Assembly: GCA_028751875.1 (NCBI GenBank)
Contig: CM054140.1
Span: forward strand, 17,296,236 to 17,360,235
DNA from: Rapana venosa
Taxonomy: Eukaryota; Mollusca; Gastropoda; Neogastropoda; Muricidae
Direction: 5' to 3'
DNA: 64,000 bases
The notes below the pieces were generated by a model. It saw only the letters and a list, made by a program, of their open reading frames with translations. It was not told the origin of the DNA and searched no databases. Within the stretch, counting starts at the first letter, position 1. The number at the start of each line of letters is the position of its first letter. Below are positions 1-13,500 of the stretch, piece by piece. Made by a program: the position numbers and the translations under genes.

Positions 1-443
1 TCTAGAAAAGGAAACTTCATTTTGGAATTGCTATACAAACGGGTACGCTCAAAACAATAACAAAAAAACATTCCTGAATCTCAATACATCAATTTGGGAG
101 TAAACTGAAAAAATTAAATCGAATAAAGCATTCAACGGATACTAATTGTAAAAAACGATTAAATCATAACAAATAATAAAAAAGGGGGCGAGAGAGAGAG
201 AGAGAGCGAGCACGTGCTTTTTAAATCCATATGAAATGAATAAGTTTTCAATTCATAAACACTACACCATTAAACTCACTGTGATTTAACATTGACAGTT
301 CAGACGTCCTAGAGTCATTTTAAAAAAAGTAGAAGTAAAAATTCATTTTAGAAGTCATTTTTTTAAAAACAATACGATATACAAAAAACCTCACACTTTA
401 AAAAGAGGGGGAGAGAGAGAGGTAATTTGGTAAATGCAAGGGA

Positions 444-1812
444 GGGGACGTGGAACCCTAGAGGATACACAGTACGGGAGGGATCCTTTGGAGTACCAGT
501 ACGTGAAGCCCTCTTGGAGTACACAGTACTGGGGGAATCTCTTAGGATACACAGTACGTGGAGGGATCTCTACGAGTAACAGTACGGGAAGCTCTCTTTG
601 GAATACCGTACGTGGGGAGCTAAGGAGTACTCAGACGTGGGGGAACCCCCTTTGGATACACCGTACGTGGGGGGATATCTTAGGAGTAAAACAGTACGGG
701 GAGCCCTCTTAGGAGTACACAGTAGGGAAGCCCCTAGGGGTAACCAGTAGTGAGGACCCCTTTGGGGTACACAGTACGGGAGAGACCTAGAGGATACACA
801 GACTGGAGAACCAGAGGAAACACAGAAAGTGGAAGCTTCTAAGGATACACAACGTGGAGGGATCCTTTGGGGTACACAGTATTGGAGGGATCTCTAGGGC
901 TACAAGACGGGGGGATTTTTGGAGTACACATACGTGGAGAACCCCTTTGGGCACGCAGTACGTGGAGAGCCCTCTCAGGATACCAGAGTCGAGGATCTCT
1001 TAGTACACGGGCTGGAAGCCCTCTTTGGGTAAACAGTACGTGGAGGGATCTCTTGTATACACATACGGAAGCCCTCTTATGATACAAAAGTAGTGGGGGG
1101 GCCCTCTTACGTCCATACTGGAAAGCCCATTAAAAGTACACATACGGGGAGCCCCTTAGGAAACCCCGTACTGGAGAGCTCTCTTTTGGGGTACACAGTA
1201 CGTGAGACCCTCTTAGGGGTCACAGAAAGTGGAGAGCTCTCTTGAAGTACGCAGTACTGGAGAGCCCAGGGAGTACACAGACGTGGAACTCTCTAAGGGG
1301 TACACATTACTGGGGGCCCTCTTAGGATAACATACTGGGGGGCCTCTTGGGGTACAAAGGACGTGGGATCCCTCTTTGGGGGTATACAGTACGTGGAGAG
1401 CCCTCTTAGGATACACGACGGGAAGCCCTCTTTGGATAAAAACATACGGAGGGTTCTCTTAGGGGTACACTACGTGGGGGAGCCCTCTTAGGAGTACACA
1501 TACTGGGGGGTTCTCTTAGGATACCCCCAAAGTGGAGAGCCTCGAGGGGTACGCATACTGGAGGGGGGCTCTTTTGGATACAAAACGTGGGGGGACTCTT
1601 TGGATCACAGTACTGGGGGGACTCTTAGGAGTACACAGTACGTGGGGGATCTCTTAGGAGACAGGGTACGGAGGGGATCTCTTAGAGTACACAAAACTTT
1701 TAGAGTCCTCTTGTACACAGTTGGGGGACCCCCTTTTTGGAGACACAGTTCGTGGGGACCCCTCTTAGGAGTAAAGACGGGGGAGAGCTCTTTTTGGAGT
1801 GCGCCTTTGGTG
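444..1812. repeat. 30-bp satellite array, degraded copy
   Basis: Copy A counterpart of the array at 27349-28826. Units such as GTACACAGTACGTGG with a CCCTCTTAG block are recognisable, but many have lost one to three bases, so the period wanders around 25-30. Short open frames on both strands here are repeat by-products. Confidence 0.85.
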
Positions 1813-1999
1813 AGTTTAAGAAGAAAAAGGGAATTGACAAAAAAAACTGTGTAAATCATATGGTACTATTTCTATTTGATTTTGTTTATGTCAGTTTCAT
1901 GATGTCCCACGAACATCTTTTTTAAAAACTTTATTTCTGAGATAATGGGGGGCTTTTCCCACTGATATGAGTAAAAGCGAATATTTATTTCATTTGGGG

Positions 2000-2195
2000 T
2001 TTGAGGGTTTCTCCCACAAAGTGGTGACCACCGTGTTAATGTTACGTGGCCGGGGTTTGATAAAAGGAATGACAGTAAGTTGATTAATTTTATTCCTGTT
2101 TACTCTGTTAAGTTGCACAGTTTTAATCGAAATGAAAAAATTTTACAAGGCAAGCCCGGTGGCCTCTGGGTCATGGGCTAGAAACAAGATGATTG
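2000..2195 (+). repeat. Dispersed repeat R2, copy A
   Basis: Matches 29040-29255: a segment with TTTCTCCCACAAAGTGGTGACC, a GTTGATA...GGAATGACAG core, a GTTGCACAGTTTTAATC block and a final GGCCTCTG...ATGATTGGATCGG. Confidence 0.6.
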
Positions 2196-3959
2196 GATCG
2201 GATCTCAAAATTATTACACTTTTTTGGGGTTTTTTGATATTATTGGGTTTTGAATGTCTGAAATTTATAGCTTGGGGAATTTTTGGAAATGTGGTTTTTT
2301 TGTTTTTTGGTGTGTTTTTTTAAATTTTTTTACTAAATACCGATGAAATGTGGAATGTGAAATCCGTGGGGGGCAGTATTCAGTAGTATCATTTTATTTT
2401 GGTGGAAATTTGTTACTAAACTTCCACGTTCCAGATCTTTGTAGTTTGACATCAACGCAAGTTATTTTAAAAGATTTTACCATTATATATACAGTAGTAC
2501 CTCTGTCTATCAAGTTTGATCAAGGGCATACATCCTGATTTCCGTTTGTGTGTGTGGCAAGTTTCTTGGGCGTAGGGCGATCAGGAGAAACAATCTGTCG
2601 CAAAGGCATTTGTGTTGGGCTTCTGTCAGTTATTGCACCCCTTTCTGCAGGCCCTTTTTCCCTTCCCTGTGATTATCAGCTTCTCTTCTCCTGACTTAAA
2701 TCATGCCTTTGACTATCCTCTTTATGAGACAATGGTTTTTGTGATGTCTGGTAGACTTAAGTTATGCAGTTAATGCGCACCCCCCTCCCCCTTCCCTCCA
2801 TTGTTGTTTGCTGCCCCTGCCTGCTATTTCCTATCCCAGGGTCAAAAATAGTTTTATGTATTATTTTACAATATATTTTATTTGAAGCTGCTGTACAATT
2901 TGATTTTACTCTTGTGCAAGGGAGAACTGGAAACTCCATTTGCTAGTAGCATTTTTAAGTGTTTTGCTTTTGTGTTTCAAATATCAGTGGTTTCATTGTT
3001 CTCTTTAGTACACTTCATCTGAAAAAGACCCCCCCCCCCCCCCCCCAACACAGTTAGGCTTGTTTTAAAATCCCAACTGAAAATGTAAAAAGATGTGGAT
3101 ACTTTTACAATCCAATTGATTTATCTATAATTGTCATATGTGATCTCAGCTTGGACATCTGAATGAATGGAGAAAACGTTCCTTTTGAAGATTAACAAAA
3201 TGTTTCCTGTAACCAGAGTTGCTAAGTCTCCTGTATGTGGTGAGCACACACCACTGGCACTTGATCACGCAACTAACTCGCTTTCCTGAGAAAAATACAA
3301 GCTTTGCACAACTGCTTTAAAAACTTACAAGCTGATGTTTTCCACCTGTTGAGGGGGTTGGGCTTTCTGGCTGTAAAAATAACATGGCTGGAATTAAGCA
3401 TTTTGTGACTTCTGTGTTTAAAAACATATTGGAATGAACACATTTTTGTGGTCTGAGATGTTTCAAATGTTAGTGTGAAAAGTCTAAAGCAAACATGTCA
3501 GTTGGTTGGTCATTGTGTCACTGCTGATCAGAGCATTGGGAAAAGCCTACCTCCCCCTTCAGCCAAAAAGAGACTGGAGTTAGGGTTGGGTAGCCGGCTC
3601 GCAGCTGATATAAAACAAAATGAAAAGGAAGCTTTGGAATGACTTGACATTGTCAAAACTTGATGAAAATTTATGCAAATGAGTGCTACACTGTAAATAA
3701 AACAAAAACTTGACCAAGGTCTTTGTTCGGAGTTTCCATTTATGAATGAATGACTGTGTTTACAGGTGTTATGTGCACAAGATCTCAAATACTTCTACAC
3801 AATTTATCTGTACTCTCTCTCTCTCTCTCTGTCCTTTACATTCAAATAAACTCAGTTTCATCAAATATACACCCAACACAACAGATGTATTAAGAAGCTG
3901 TGATAGTTGGGTATTAAGAATAAGTTGGTTTTAAGGAATGGGGTTTGGTTTTGTCTTGT

Positions 3960-4185
3960 GGTTGTATGTGGTTTCTCCAACAAGGGCCATGTCCATCTGG
4001 GTTGACCCTAGTTTGACCAGGCATTGATACAGGAAGGACAGAGTTGGGTTTTATACCCATTTTTTAAATCTGTTTAAAGTTGCACAGTTTTTTTCTGAGA
4101 TTTAAAATGTTATGAGGCAACAGCCCTGGTGTTGGCCTCTATGGTTGACAGGGCCATAACGAGAAGATTGATTTGAAGTGAGAAA
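3960..4185 (+). repeat. Dispersed repeat R2, second copy A instance
   Basis: Matches 30968-31190: TGTGGTTTCTCCAACAA start, a GACCAGGCATTGATACAGG core and an end at CCATAACGAGAAGATTG. Confidence 0.6.
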
Positions 4186-4244
4186 ATAATATTGGGGGGC
4201 TTCATCCCCATTTGAACCCAAAGATTTCCTTCATCCACTAGACC

Positions 4245-4470
4245 AGGAGTGGAGACAGGATAACCTAGTGGTAGAGCATTGTGCCATGATTTAACAACCC
4301 AGGATCAAACCGGGTTTCGAGCCACCACCGAGTCACCTTTAAAATGGAGATTTTTCCTGATTTGACATCAGTACTAACTCCCTGTCCCAAATGCATGTTA
4401 AAACACATTCTGCCTTTTGAAAGAGTAGGCATTCATGCTGGAAAACGGATGACCCCCCCCAAAAAGCGCA
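4245..4470 (+). mobile_element. tRNA-derived SINE (GATAACCTAGTGG type), copy A
   Basis: Polymerase III A-box-like ATAACCTAGTGG followed by the B-box-like GGATCAAACC, as at 31262-31480. The tRNA-like head is about 75 bp, followed by an unrelated body. Confidence 0.55.
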
Positions 4471-4849
4471 AACAACTAATAAAACATGACAGCAAGAACA
4501 ATAAACAACACTAACAACAAAAAAACACACACTCGCTGTCTTTTTTTAGATGGCACCCCTGAAGTCGGAATGCAGCAGGAGAAAACGCCAAATACACAAA
4601 AACCCTCGCCAGGGTGAACCTGGAGCTGTACCCGAGGAACAAACAAAAAAGGCTGAACAGTGATCGGGATGCTATTGTTTGGATAGAAAAATTTAAACAG
4701 AGGCCCCATGTGCAACTTACTTGGCACACATAAAACAACAGAATAGCAGCAAGAGTTGCCCATGGCAAATTTATGTATTTTTAATATATATATATAAAAA
4801 ATGACTATATATATATATATAAAATATAATATAATATATATAATATAAC

Positions 4850-5925
4850 ACTCTTCTTCTTTCTTCTTTCTTTCATCTTCCGCTGGTGCCCCTTCGGCTC
4901 GCGGGAGACACAGACGTCGTCTGCAGCAAAGGCGGGAGGCTTGAGGTAGTGACGGGTCTTTGGCTCGCAGGGTGTCGCCAGGGAGTCGCTCCATCGTCTC
5001 CCTTGGTCTACCTTTGGTTTTCCACCATTGAAATTTGGGGGTGAAATGCCCGTAGGGCTGGTTGTTGGGCGGCATTCTAGTGAGTGACCAAACCACCTGA
5101 TCCTTTGTTGTTTCGATAGGGTGGAGAATTGGTGTTAGTCCGACCATGGTCTCTGATCACCTCATTCTTGATCTTGTCGCGTCTGGTTTTGTTGACAGCT
5201 TTCCTCAGGCAGCGCATTTCACATGTGACCAATTTTCTCTCTAAGGCTTTTGTTAGGGCCATGTCTGACACTGGTATTGAGTGTTGGAACGAAGATGGCG
5301 TTGATGATTTTTGGGCCTTAGTGGCTCATTGGGATGCTGGAATGTTTAGAAGGGGGGCGAGTTGGTAACTGACTGCGTTCGCTTCTGCATCTTTTTTCTA
5401 TCTTCTTTTGTCCAATTTTCCATCTTCAGTGAAGAGGCTGCCAAGGTATTTAAATTCTTTGGTCGTTTCAGCTGGGTGCCATTGATGTTGATGTCCCACT
5501 TTCCGGGATTTCTGCTGACAGAAAATAACTTCTGTTTTGGTGAAACTGATTTCATATCATAACCTCTCCCACTTGTGTTGAGTTGGTCGTGTGATCTTGA
5601 AGAGCTGCTTTGTTCTGATTCATCAGGGACTGGTCGTCAGCAATAATATTTTCGTTCAGGGCCTCGAGATCGGGGTTGGCTTCCTTTGTGATCTGGTCCA
5701 TGTAGATCACGAAGAGAAGGGGAGAGAGTACGCAGCTTGCCTGACCCCTGATGTAACCGAACCAGCCCGATGTTCCACTGGCTGTTCGACTGCGCCATAC
5801 TGTTTGGCATAGATTGCTCTGATGTTTATCAAGCAACTGCCCCTTCAGGTCGTACTGCCCAGATCTTCCAGAGCTTCTCTGTTGACTCGGTCGAAAGCTT
5901 TTTCTTGATAATAACACTAGCCCTT
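4850..5925 (-). mobile_element. 5'-truncated non-LTR retrotransposon, copy A
   Basis: Degraded counterpart of 31861-32935. Peptides around the reverse transcriptase FADD box and the C-terminal WFGHLTRMPP region can be read on the minus strand, but in several different frames because of indels. Confidence 0.8.
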
Positions 5926-6204
5926 CAAAATGGGTGGTGCCGCTCTTGTATGATGCACACTACCTGAGGAGAGGTCTGAAGGGTTATAGCGAAAGGCGGT
6001 GTAACCAATACAAAAGGTTTTTTTTGGCTTTGCTTTTGAGGTATGCATAGACGCAATGGGCGGGGCCTAAGATACTACAGGTTCGTATATTTTTTCTTTT
6101 AAAAAGGTTCCACCCTGTACCCTAAGTTTCCACACGGAACTACCCCCAACCCCCTATAATGAATTAAGTTTTGAAAAAAAATGAAAAAAAGAAAGAAACA
6201 TCGA

Positions 6205-6480
6205 AGAAACGCACATTTTCCAAACCCACACACACATACACAGAAAATTGGCCAACAAAGATAAATGTGCAAAAATCAAGCAAGCATACACTATACTATG
6301 TTACAAAAAACAGCAGACACAACCCAAATTAAACACCAAACCCAAAAGAATGAAGAAACACACGAGCGCTTGATTTTTTTCGGGTGAACAGGCAAAGCAA
6401 AACTTCAGAGTGACATCACTACATAAACACACACACACACACTTAAACGAAACATTCTCTCACACACACATAATCATAAG
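6205..6480. repeat. AC-rich low-complexity stretch, copy A
   Basis: Short CACACA tracts within A-rich sequence, matching 33250-33500. No coding signal seen. Confidence 0.5.
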
Positions 6481-7169
6481 AGACGCATAGAAGGGAATAA
6501 ATAAAAGTTTTCATTTAAAACTGTTTACTTCTGAAACCTATCATATATAATAAACAAGCTTGGCTAAAAAAATGAACTCTTGCACTCCTGAAAATATGCC
6601 AGCGGAAAGCGAAAGTCAAAAGAAAACCAAAAATAGTTGATGACTTCCGGTCTGGTGCCGCAATCACAAAATGTGTTTACATGTCTTGATACATGGCCCC
6701 GTTTATGGGCCCATTAGTAATACTAACGATATTGGGGGAGTTTTGTTTTCGCACTTCATTCAACTTTGCAGACATTTTCACTGTTTAAACCCGGGTAAGT
6801 ACAACGTGCTTTTATTTAGGCCTAAGTAAGTCTTATATTTGCATGGTGAATGTGGGCTGCTAGAACATTTCTAGTAAAGAAGTTGCAACGAAAAGATACA
6901 ACATAGCCCCACAATGATACAACATAGCCCCACACTCCTATAGATAGCTGAACTTGCTTTTCACTAACATTACTCTGCTATATGCTAAGTTCATTGCTCA
7001 TCCAGGAACCTTCCGATCATCTTCGAACCAAAGTAAGTCTGGCTTTTTTCTTGCCAAAATCCATTAATGACTTATGCCAATATTAGCAAACTCGATCTGG
7101 CTGTAAATCCCAATACCCTTGCAAACTGATAGGAGTAACGGGTTATGTAACATGGAAGGACTCGTCTGC

Positions 7170-7235
7170 ACAGATAAAGATAATAATAATAATATATGGA
7201 ATTTATATAGCGATAATCTTGTAAAAAAAACCCCA
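7170..7235 (-). mobile_element. LINE/SINE 3'-tail fragment, copy A
   Basis: Minus-strand (ATT)n tail and CGCTATATAAATTCC block as at 34203-34262. Confidence 0.5.
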
Positions 7236-7933
7236 AACAAATCAAAGCTTATCCTCCCCCCCCAAAGTATGTAATAGATTAAAAAAAAGGAAAAGAAATA
7301 GGGAATAAAAATGGTGACTGAATGTGGTTAAACCTAATACCAAGAAATATGTACTGAACAGTTTAGCAAATCCAGTGTGTGTAAATAATCAGTTTGTTGT
7401 TTGTTATTTAAATAATAAATTGTTATTAATCAAGTCAGTAGATACCAGCAACAGTCACATTTACTGACAGTGTTCATCACTAGATGATAGATCTGACGGA
7501 TAAAAGAAGTGCAAAAGTCCTATACATTGCAAACCATGCGCAGGAGTCTTCAGGACTGAAATTTAGTGAATTGATAAAGCATAAGGGATTGTAAATTGTA
7601 GACTGTATTTTAAATCATACTTCATAGCCTATGCTCAGTCAGTCATTCAATAGGGTTTTTTTCCCTGAAACATTCAAATGGGAGTAAGCTTAAATGGGGG
7701 TACAAACATGATGCTGATGAATTATGTATTGCTACTTTCATGTTATTAAAACTTCTTCCCCCCCCCTCCCCCCTCCCCCTTTTCCCCCCCCACACAACAC
7801 CACACATATAAGCTCCTCACCCCTTTTTTGAGTTTTCCCTGTCCTGCTGTTTTCATGGTGTTCATTCCAGTCTTTCTGCTTGTTATAACTGAAGCTCACA
7901 AAGTCAACAGTTTTTTTTCTTTGTTTTATTGCA

Positions 7934-7972
<39 letters not shown>

Positions 7973-8079
7973 ATAGTGTTGTGTTTGTGTGCAGTGGTGA
8001 ATTTTGCCTATGCGATTGTTTTGCTCACCATTAATGTAGGTATGTTCTGACTTAGGGAATAACTGAAAACATCAGTGTG

Positions 8080-8355
8080 CAAATTTTAAAAAAAAGAAGA
8101 TTTTGTCATCCATGCCTAATGCTCACAATGGCCTTCTCTTCTGAAAGACGAGGGGTTTTAACCTGTTGCAAGATGTTCTGCCATGTGTTTGCACAGTGCC
8201 ACCCATTTTATCATCTCCCTCTAAAGGACTTCCAGGGAGTGGGGTTGGTACTCAGGGAAAAAAAAAGGACTTTAAACGGGTACCTTGGGTGGAGTTGATC
8301 CCAGGCCATCAGATCACAAGCACAACACTCTAACCACTAGGTTATCCCCACCCCC
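8080..8355 (-). mobile_element. tRNA-derived SINE, copy A
   Basis: Minus-strand element matching 35130-35366. The tRNA-like head lies at the right end (ACCACTAGGTTATCCC on +, the reverse of an A box), with the GATCAAACC-like B box within the next 50 bp. Confidence 0.55.
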
Positions 8356-10134
8356 TAATATTGATGTAAGCAGCTTCTCTGAAAGATTGCACAGGCAATT
8401 ACCTTCTGTGGAAAAAATATAACTCAGTGATGAACAAATCTGTTTTCAAATAGAAGCTTTCTTCACTGAGAGAGGTGTGGTGCGTAAAAACAGTTTCAAC
8501 AGACCTTCTCCATGCTGCTGTATCTGAAATGCAAAGTCATCTGCCAGCATCTTGCAGAAAAAATGGCTTGTTTTTCACCAAAAGAAGTGAGTATTGTCCC
8601 TTGTTTCAGTTAAAAAAAAAGAAGTAATGTTTTTATTGCGTGTATGTGGTTCTGAGGTGCAGTAAGTACCTGTCCCCTCTCATAACTATGGAACAAAGCA
8701 TTTGTGGTTTTCCAGTGACCCTTTATTTTCCTGTTGCCTTCACTTATGATCTAAGCAAAAAAAAGTTGGCAGTAAACTTGTATAATTTGTAATGAGAAAA
8801 AAATGTTTCCCTAACTACTGACAAGGAAGGAAATGAGCTTGTAACTGACGTAGAGAAAGTAAGAAAAGTTCAAACTGAGTTGGGAAACAGAGTTGCGTGA
8901 GCTTTGTTTTGGTCATTACACCATTTTTTTTACTTGCATAATAGAAATACACTTGTATTCATAAATGAATAAGATACATGATTGGGATTTTATTTCAAAT
9001 TTTTTCATTGTTTGTCAAAGTGGCAGTGAAATTGGAATTGATGTTTATTTGTTATATAATTACAAATACACATTTTTCCCTGTAAAGTTCCTGAGGCACT
9101 GTGCTTCAACCTTAAGTCACCACTAAAATGTCAAAAGAAGTTTTGTTTTCCTTAGCAGGAATCTTGCTTAAAAACACAGCAGATAGGATTAAACTGTTTG
9201 CACACTTTAAAACACAATTACATGCACTCATGCCCAACTTTTTCTTACACAACACACACATGACTCGCATGTGTACACACACATGCAATAGAATAAACAT
9301 GACTTATCACTGATTAAGTGCTAATCAAATCTAACAGACAGTTTGATGTTCTCAGGAACGCACCAGAAAGACAACGTGCACTATCTTCAAAACCCGAGAC
9401 AATGCCCCCCTGTTATCAAAGGGCATACCCTGCTACCTTGGGGTGACATGGAGGCATAGATTTTTTCATGTCTGGCTGTCTTAGCTGATGAGGGGCTTCT
9501 ACTCTCATTCGTGTTCAAAGCATTTTTTGGGGATTAAACCAAACTACTCTGAGAGCAGCCCTTAAAAAAGCCCCTGACTGTTCATCCTTCCATATCCGCT
9601 ATCAAACAGACTTGTGGACTCTACATTGAAGGCTCTGCCGAGGATCAAATTTGAAAATGGACGAACAGGGATCTATTATCCAGAAAGCAGAAAGAAAAAG
9701 GATACACCTCACTACGGCCTCTGGCCCCTTGTGCACAAAGCTGAGGAAAAGAAAGAAAACACATCACCCAAACACATGATCCTCTGATCCCCTCCCCAAA
9801 AAATTGCCGTCTTGACCAACCCCTTTTCAATTCAACAGAACTGCTGACCTTAACGACCTTTTTTTCACTCCTCCTCCCCCCTCATAAGCGATACACAATA
9901 GTAATGCAGAGATCCCCCCCATAACAGTGTTTTTGGTAAAACGAAAACCTTGGAAAAGGACGGAAAAAGCAGGCGGGTGGTTGGGTCTACCTGTTATTCG
10001 AAAAAGACCATCCTCAAGGGCCAAACAGCAAAGCCAATGACTCAGTAGCCTACAAAATAACAGGTCGATTGCAATTACTTGACATTTGCTTTAATCAAAT
10101 TTGCCTTTGAAGTTCCAATTGGATTTAGTTATTA

Positions 10135-10250
10135 CCCTTTCCCTTTGTTCTTTCATTTCACTGTCCCCTTTCACCTTCCTGTACCCTTGTGGGCCATTGG
10201 GCCCCCTGAAATTTGCAACCACTTCCCCCCACTCCTTTTTTTTCAGTTTT
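10135..10250 (-). mobile_element. LINE C-terminal fragment, copy A
   Basis: Degraded match of 37185-37270, the last codons of the LINE family also present at 47140-50480. Confidence 0.4.
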
Positions 10251-10339
10251 ACAGCAAAGGGTTCCATTCAAGCAAGTCCCTCTTCTCTTTTAAATGCCTT
10301 CAGATATCATTGTGCACCCACTTCTGATTGCATCATATT

Positions 10340-10835
10340 CCTTGCAAAAAAATTTAGAATAAAAGAAAAAAATTTTGAAATACATAAGACAATTTTAAAA
10401 AAAAAAATAAAATGAAAAAAATTGGGCAATAAAACAAAACATAAGGCACAAATAAAAGACATTTAAAAAAAAATTTTATAGAAATCGAAAAATGAAACAA
10501 AAATAAGTCATAATTAAAAAATAATAAAAAAGAAAAAAAAGGGAAATAAAATGATAAAAATTAAAAGTAAAAAAAAAAGTAAGGCATAAAATAAGAAAAA
10601 TTTTTAAAACTGATAAAAAAATAAAAAATTTAAAAAAATAAAACAAAAAGAAGGGCAAACATTGAAATATAAAAAAAAAAAGTAAGGCAAAAAAAAAAAA
10701 AAAAAATAAAATGATAAAAATTGAAAAGAAACAAAAAATTTTAGGCAAACAAAAAAAACAAACAAAAAACCCAAACTATAAAATCCCACAAAAAAAAAAA
10801 TAAAAAAAATAGGGAAAAACCGCAAGAAATCTGAG
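10340..10835. repeat. A-rich ~70-bp tandem repeat, copy A
   Basis: Very A-rich block with repeated AAATGATAAAAATTGAAAA and AAGGCATAAA words, corresponding to 37380-37835. Homopolymers are visibly longer than in copy B. Confidence 0.7.
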
Positions 10836-10904
10836 CGAAATCGGTACATTACAATATCGGGGCATCCAAAAGTTCCATCACCTTCAAAAGTTTTGAGGCA
10901 CTAC

Positions 10905-11320
10905 AGTGTTATTAGGGATTGGACTCTCTTCCCCTCACATTTCTGATACAGTTCCTTTTTCCAAAAAAACCACCATCCAAGGGTTCTGACAGTAGCAGAG
11001 GGTTTTGGACTGGATATGCGTTTCACTATGTCTAAATACTAGCATTGCAATGACTTTTGAGACAGCATCAAAGGGATTGTGACCAATGAGTGTTTTTTAC
11101 ATCTAAAATACCACCACCGCAAGGGCTTCTAGACGTAGTAAGAGGGATTGTGACTGGGATGTTTTTTTTTTGCTATTTCAAAAAATCTCCACCTGCAATG
11201 GTTTGTAGACAGTTGTCAAGGGATTATACTCTTTTTGAGTGTTTCGCTATGCTGGAAATACCACCACCATCTACAACACTTTTAGACAGTGTCAGAGGAT
11301 TTTGATCGGTCATCCTTCCA
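10905..11320. repeat. 79-bp minisatellite, copy A
   Basis: Degraded match of 37968-38430: repeated AGGGATT-GACT, TTTCGCTATG-CTG and ACCACCA words. Confidence 0.7.
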
Positions 11321-11389
11321 TTCTAATGCATTTCTCGAGACCTCCCCTCCTTTATTTAAACCCGGGTCATGACCCGGTGAGTTTAAAAA

Positions 11390-11835
11390 TGTGTGTGGAT
11401 CATCTTGGGGTCATCTCTTCAGCACGTGATCATCTTGGGGGTCACTCTTCAGTCTTTTGGCACTTGGAGTCATGTCACTCTTCATCACGGGATCACTTGG
11501 AGCATCTCTTCAGTCATGGGATCATCTTGGAGCATGCATCTCTTCATCATTGGGTCATCTTTGGGGACACTCCTCAGTCAGTGGATTATCTTTGGGGACA
11601 CCCCCAGTCACGTGGGTCACTTGGAGACATCTCCTCTCAGGGATCACTTGGGGACACTCCTCTCATTGGGTTATCTTTGGGGTCTCTCTCCTTTACGTGG
11701 GTGGAGTCATCCCTTCTCATTGGAGGAGTCCCCTCCCTTCATCATGTGGGTGGGGTCACTCTTCAGTCATTGGACATCTTGGGGTTTTCCTCCAGTCATG
11801 TGGGTTTTCTGGGGGTTTTTCTTCTCATACGGCAA
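11390..11835. repeat. 32-bp minisatellite, copy A
   Basis: Degraded match of 38484-38950 with repeated GGATCATCTTGGAG and TCTTCAGTCA words. Open frames across it on the + strand are repeat by-products. Confidence 0.8.
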
Positions 11836-12621
11836 CAGAAAGAAATTTCAGTACCATTGACTGTATCACCTTTGCTGCCTGACCTTTTGTCAAATTTTGA
11901 TTTTTTCCCCCCTATGTCTTTTTTTCACTGTGTGCCTGCCTTCTTCTGTTTTTTTCTCCCCCTTTTTTTTTTTCTCCAAACAAATAAAAATTTTTTTTTA
12001 TTAGGAAACTTTTTAAAGAGCTGCTCTGAAAATCGAAGTGTCCTGAGGAGGGCAAACCCCTGAAAAGTCCCAAAAACACAGAGAAGACCTGGCACTAGAT
12101 GCATTCTACCTGATAGGCCATGAAAAATTTTTTTGGTCCTCCCTTTTATGACTGTGTTTCCCTTTTTTTTTTTTTTGTTTTTTTTTTTCCCCCTGCCCCC
12201 GCCACCAAAAACAAAAAAATAGGTTCAAGTGTTAGGTTTCTGCACCCTGGCAAACTGGTTCCATATATCTTTCTAAAGGTTTGAAATTTTGTGGTTTATT
12301 TCATTCTGAGCAAAGCTCCAAGGTTCCCAATGGTGCATTTTTCATGTCGACCCCCCTCCCCCCCCCCCCACCCCCCACCCTTTAAAGGAAACCATCAACC
12401 ACCATCCAATTTTGTCTGCAAAAACTGCAGCAAAAGTGCTGTGGACATGCAGTTTTCGAGCTGCTCTAGAACTCTGTTCCAACAAGACAAAGTGAACCGA
12501 AAGAAGACACAGCCATGTCAAATAACTTTAAAAAAAAAAAAACTATTTAACCCCTTCCGCCATCCCCCCCCATTGTTGGATCGTTTGGAGGGGGAGGTAA
12601 TTAAATGTTTTAGATCATAGG

Positions 12622-12780
12622 GTGACACATGCAAACTTGCACACAACGCATGCACACACACGCATGCACACACACACCAAAAACACACACACCAACACAC
12701 ACACACACACACCCACACACACACACACACAACACACACCACTCATTCACACCGCCCCCCACACACGCACACATGCACAA
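12622..12780. repeat. CA-rich microsatellite, copy A
   Basis: Interrupted (CA)n tract corresponding to 39800-39960, followed by T-rich and A-rich homopolymer runs up to the gap. Confidence 0.85.
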
Positions 12781-13500
12781 CTTTGGGTGAGAAAATTTCC
12801 CCTTTTCTTTTATGTTTTGTTTCTTTCTTTTTTCTTTCCGTACCCCTTTTTTTTTTTCCCTTTTTTTGCCTTCCCAAAGCTTTTTCCTGCATTTTTAAAA
12901 AAAAGTGTCTGACAAAAATTTTTTCCTTTTACTTTTGACATTTTGAGAATGAGTCAAGGAGGACACCCCTCAAACACCACCCACCAGCCAAAAAAAACAA
13001 AAAAAAAAAAAAGTTTAGAAAAACGTGGTGTTACAATATGAATAAAGGAAAAAAAAGGGGAAAAAAAAAAAAAAAAATTTACCAAAAAAAAAAAAAAAGA
13101 AAAAAAAACTTACCACCAAAAGAAAACAGAAAAAAACAACCCCAAAAAGGATGAAAAAAAAAGAAGTTGAAAAATAAAAAAAAAAACAAAAAAAAAGGAA
13201 ACAAAAAATAAGGAAAAAACATGGATTGAAAAACCACAAGAAAAAAATTGTGCTTACAACCTCTTTTGGGAAAGATGCAGCATTTCAGTAAAACATAATC
13301 CCTAATGAAATGAAAGGGGACAATGCCCACAGAGGAGTAGAAATGCAGATTAACAGGGTTATTTGTTTGTATTTTCCCTACATAGATAAGTATTTTCTGA
13401 TTTGTTTGTTTTTGTGTGTGGGTTTGGGGTGTGGGGTGTGTTGTAAAGGGATCCTGGACAGTTGGGGAGGGATAGGTTGGAAAAAGAGGGAAGGAGGGAA

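Larger units (their letters stand above)
2585..9780 (+). pseudogene. Degraded copy A of the tentative multi-exon membrane-protein gene
   Basis: Segments matching the five candidate exons of copy B occur in the same order and strand: 2585-2750, about 6770-6797, about 6985-7032, 8451-8586 and about 9555-9760. The frame is broken several times by indels (for example near the start of the first segment and at the acceptor of the third), so this copy cannot encode the product as written. One base is more informative here than in copy B: the fourth segment reads cttctcc before atgctg, which restores the frame that copy B loses. Whether these are sequence errors or real decay is undecided. Confidence 0.35.
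1..13500. repeat. Copy A of a ~13.5-kb direct duplication (low-quality copy of 26874-40700)
   Basis: The block is collinear and in the same orientation as 26874-40700. It starts with tctaga and the 30-bp satellite, then follows the same LINE, SINEs, A-rich block, two minisatellites, CA tract and poly-A-rich segment. The last bases before the gap correspond to about 40690. Differences are mainly lost single bases inside mixed sequence and lengthened homopolymers, as expected of unpolished long reads. A genuine old duplication would show mostly substitutions. I therefore read it as a redundant haplotig or uncorrected contig end, but a real duplication cannot be excluded from sequence alone. Confidence 0.9.
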
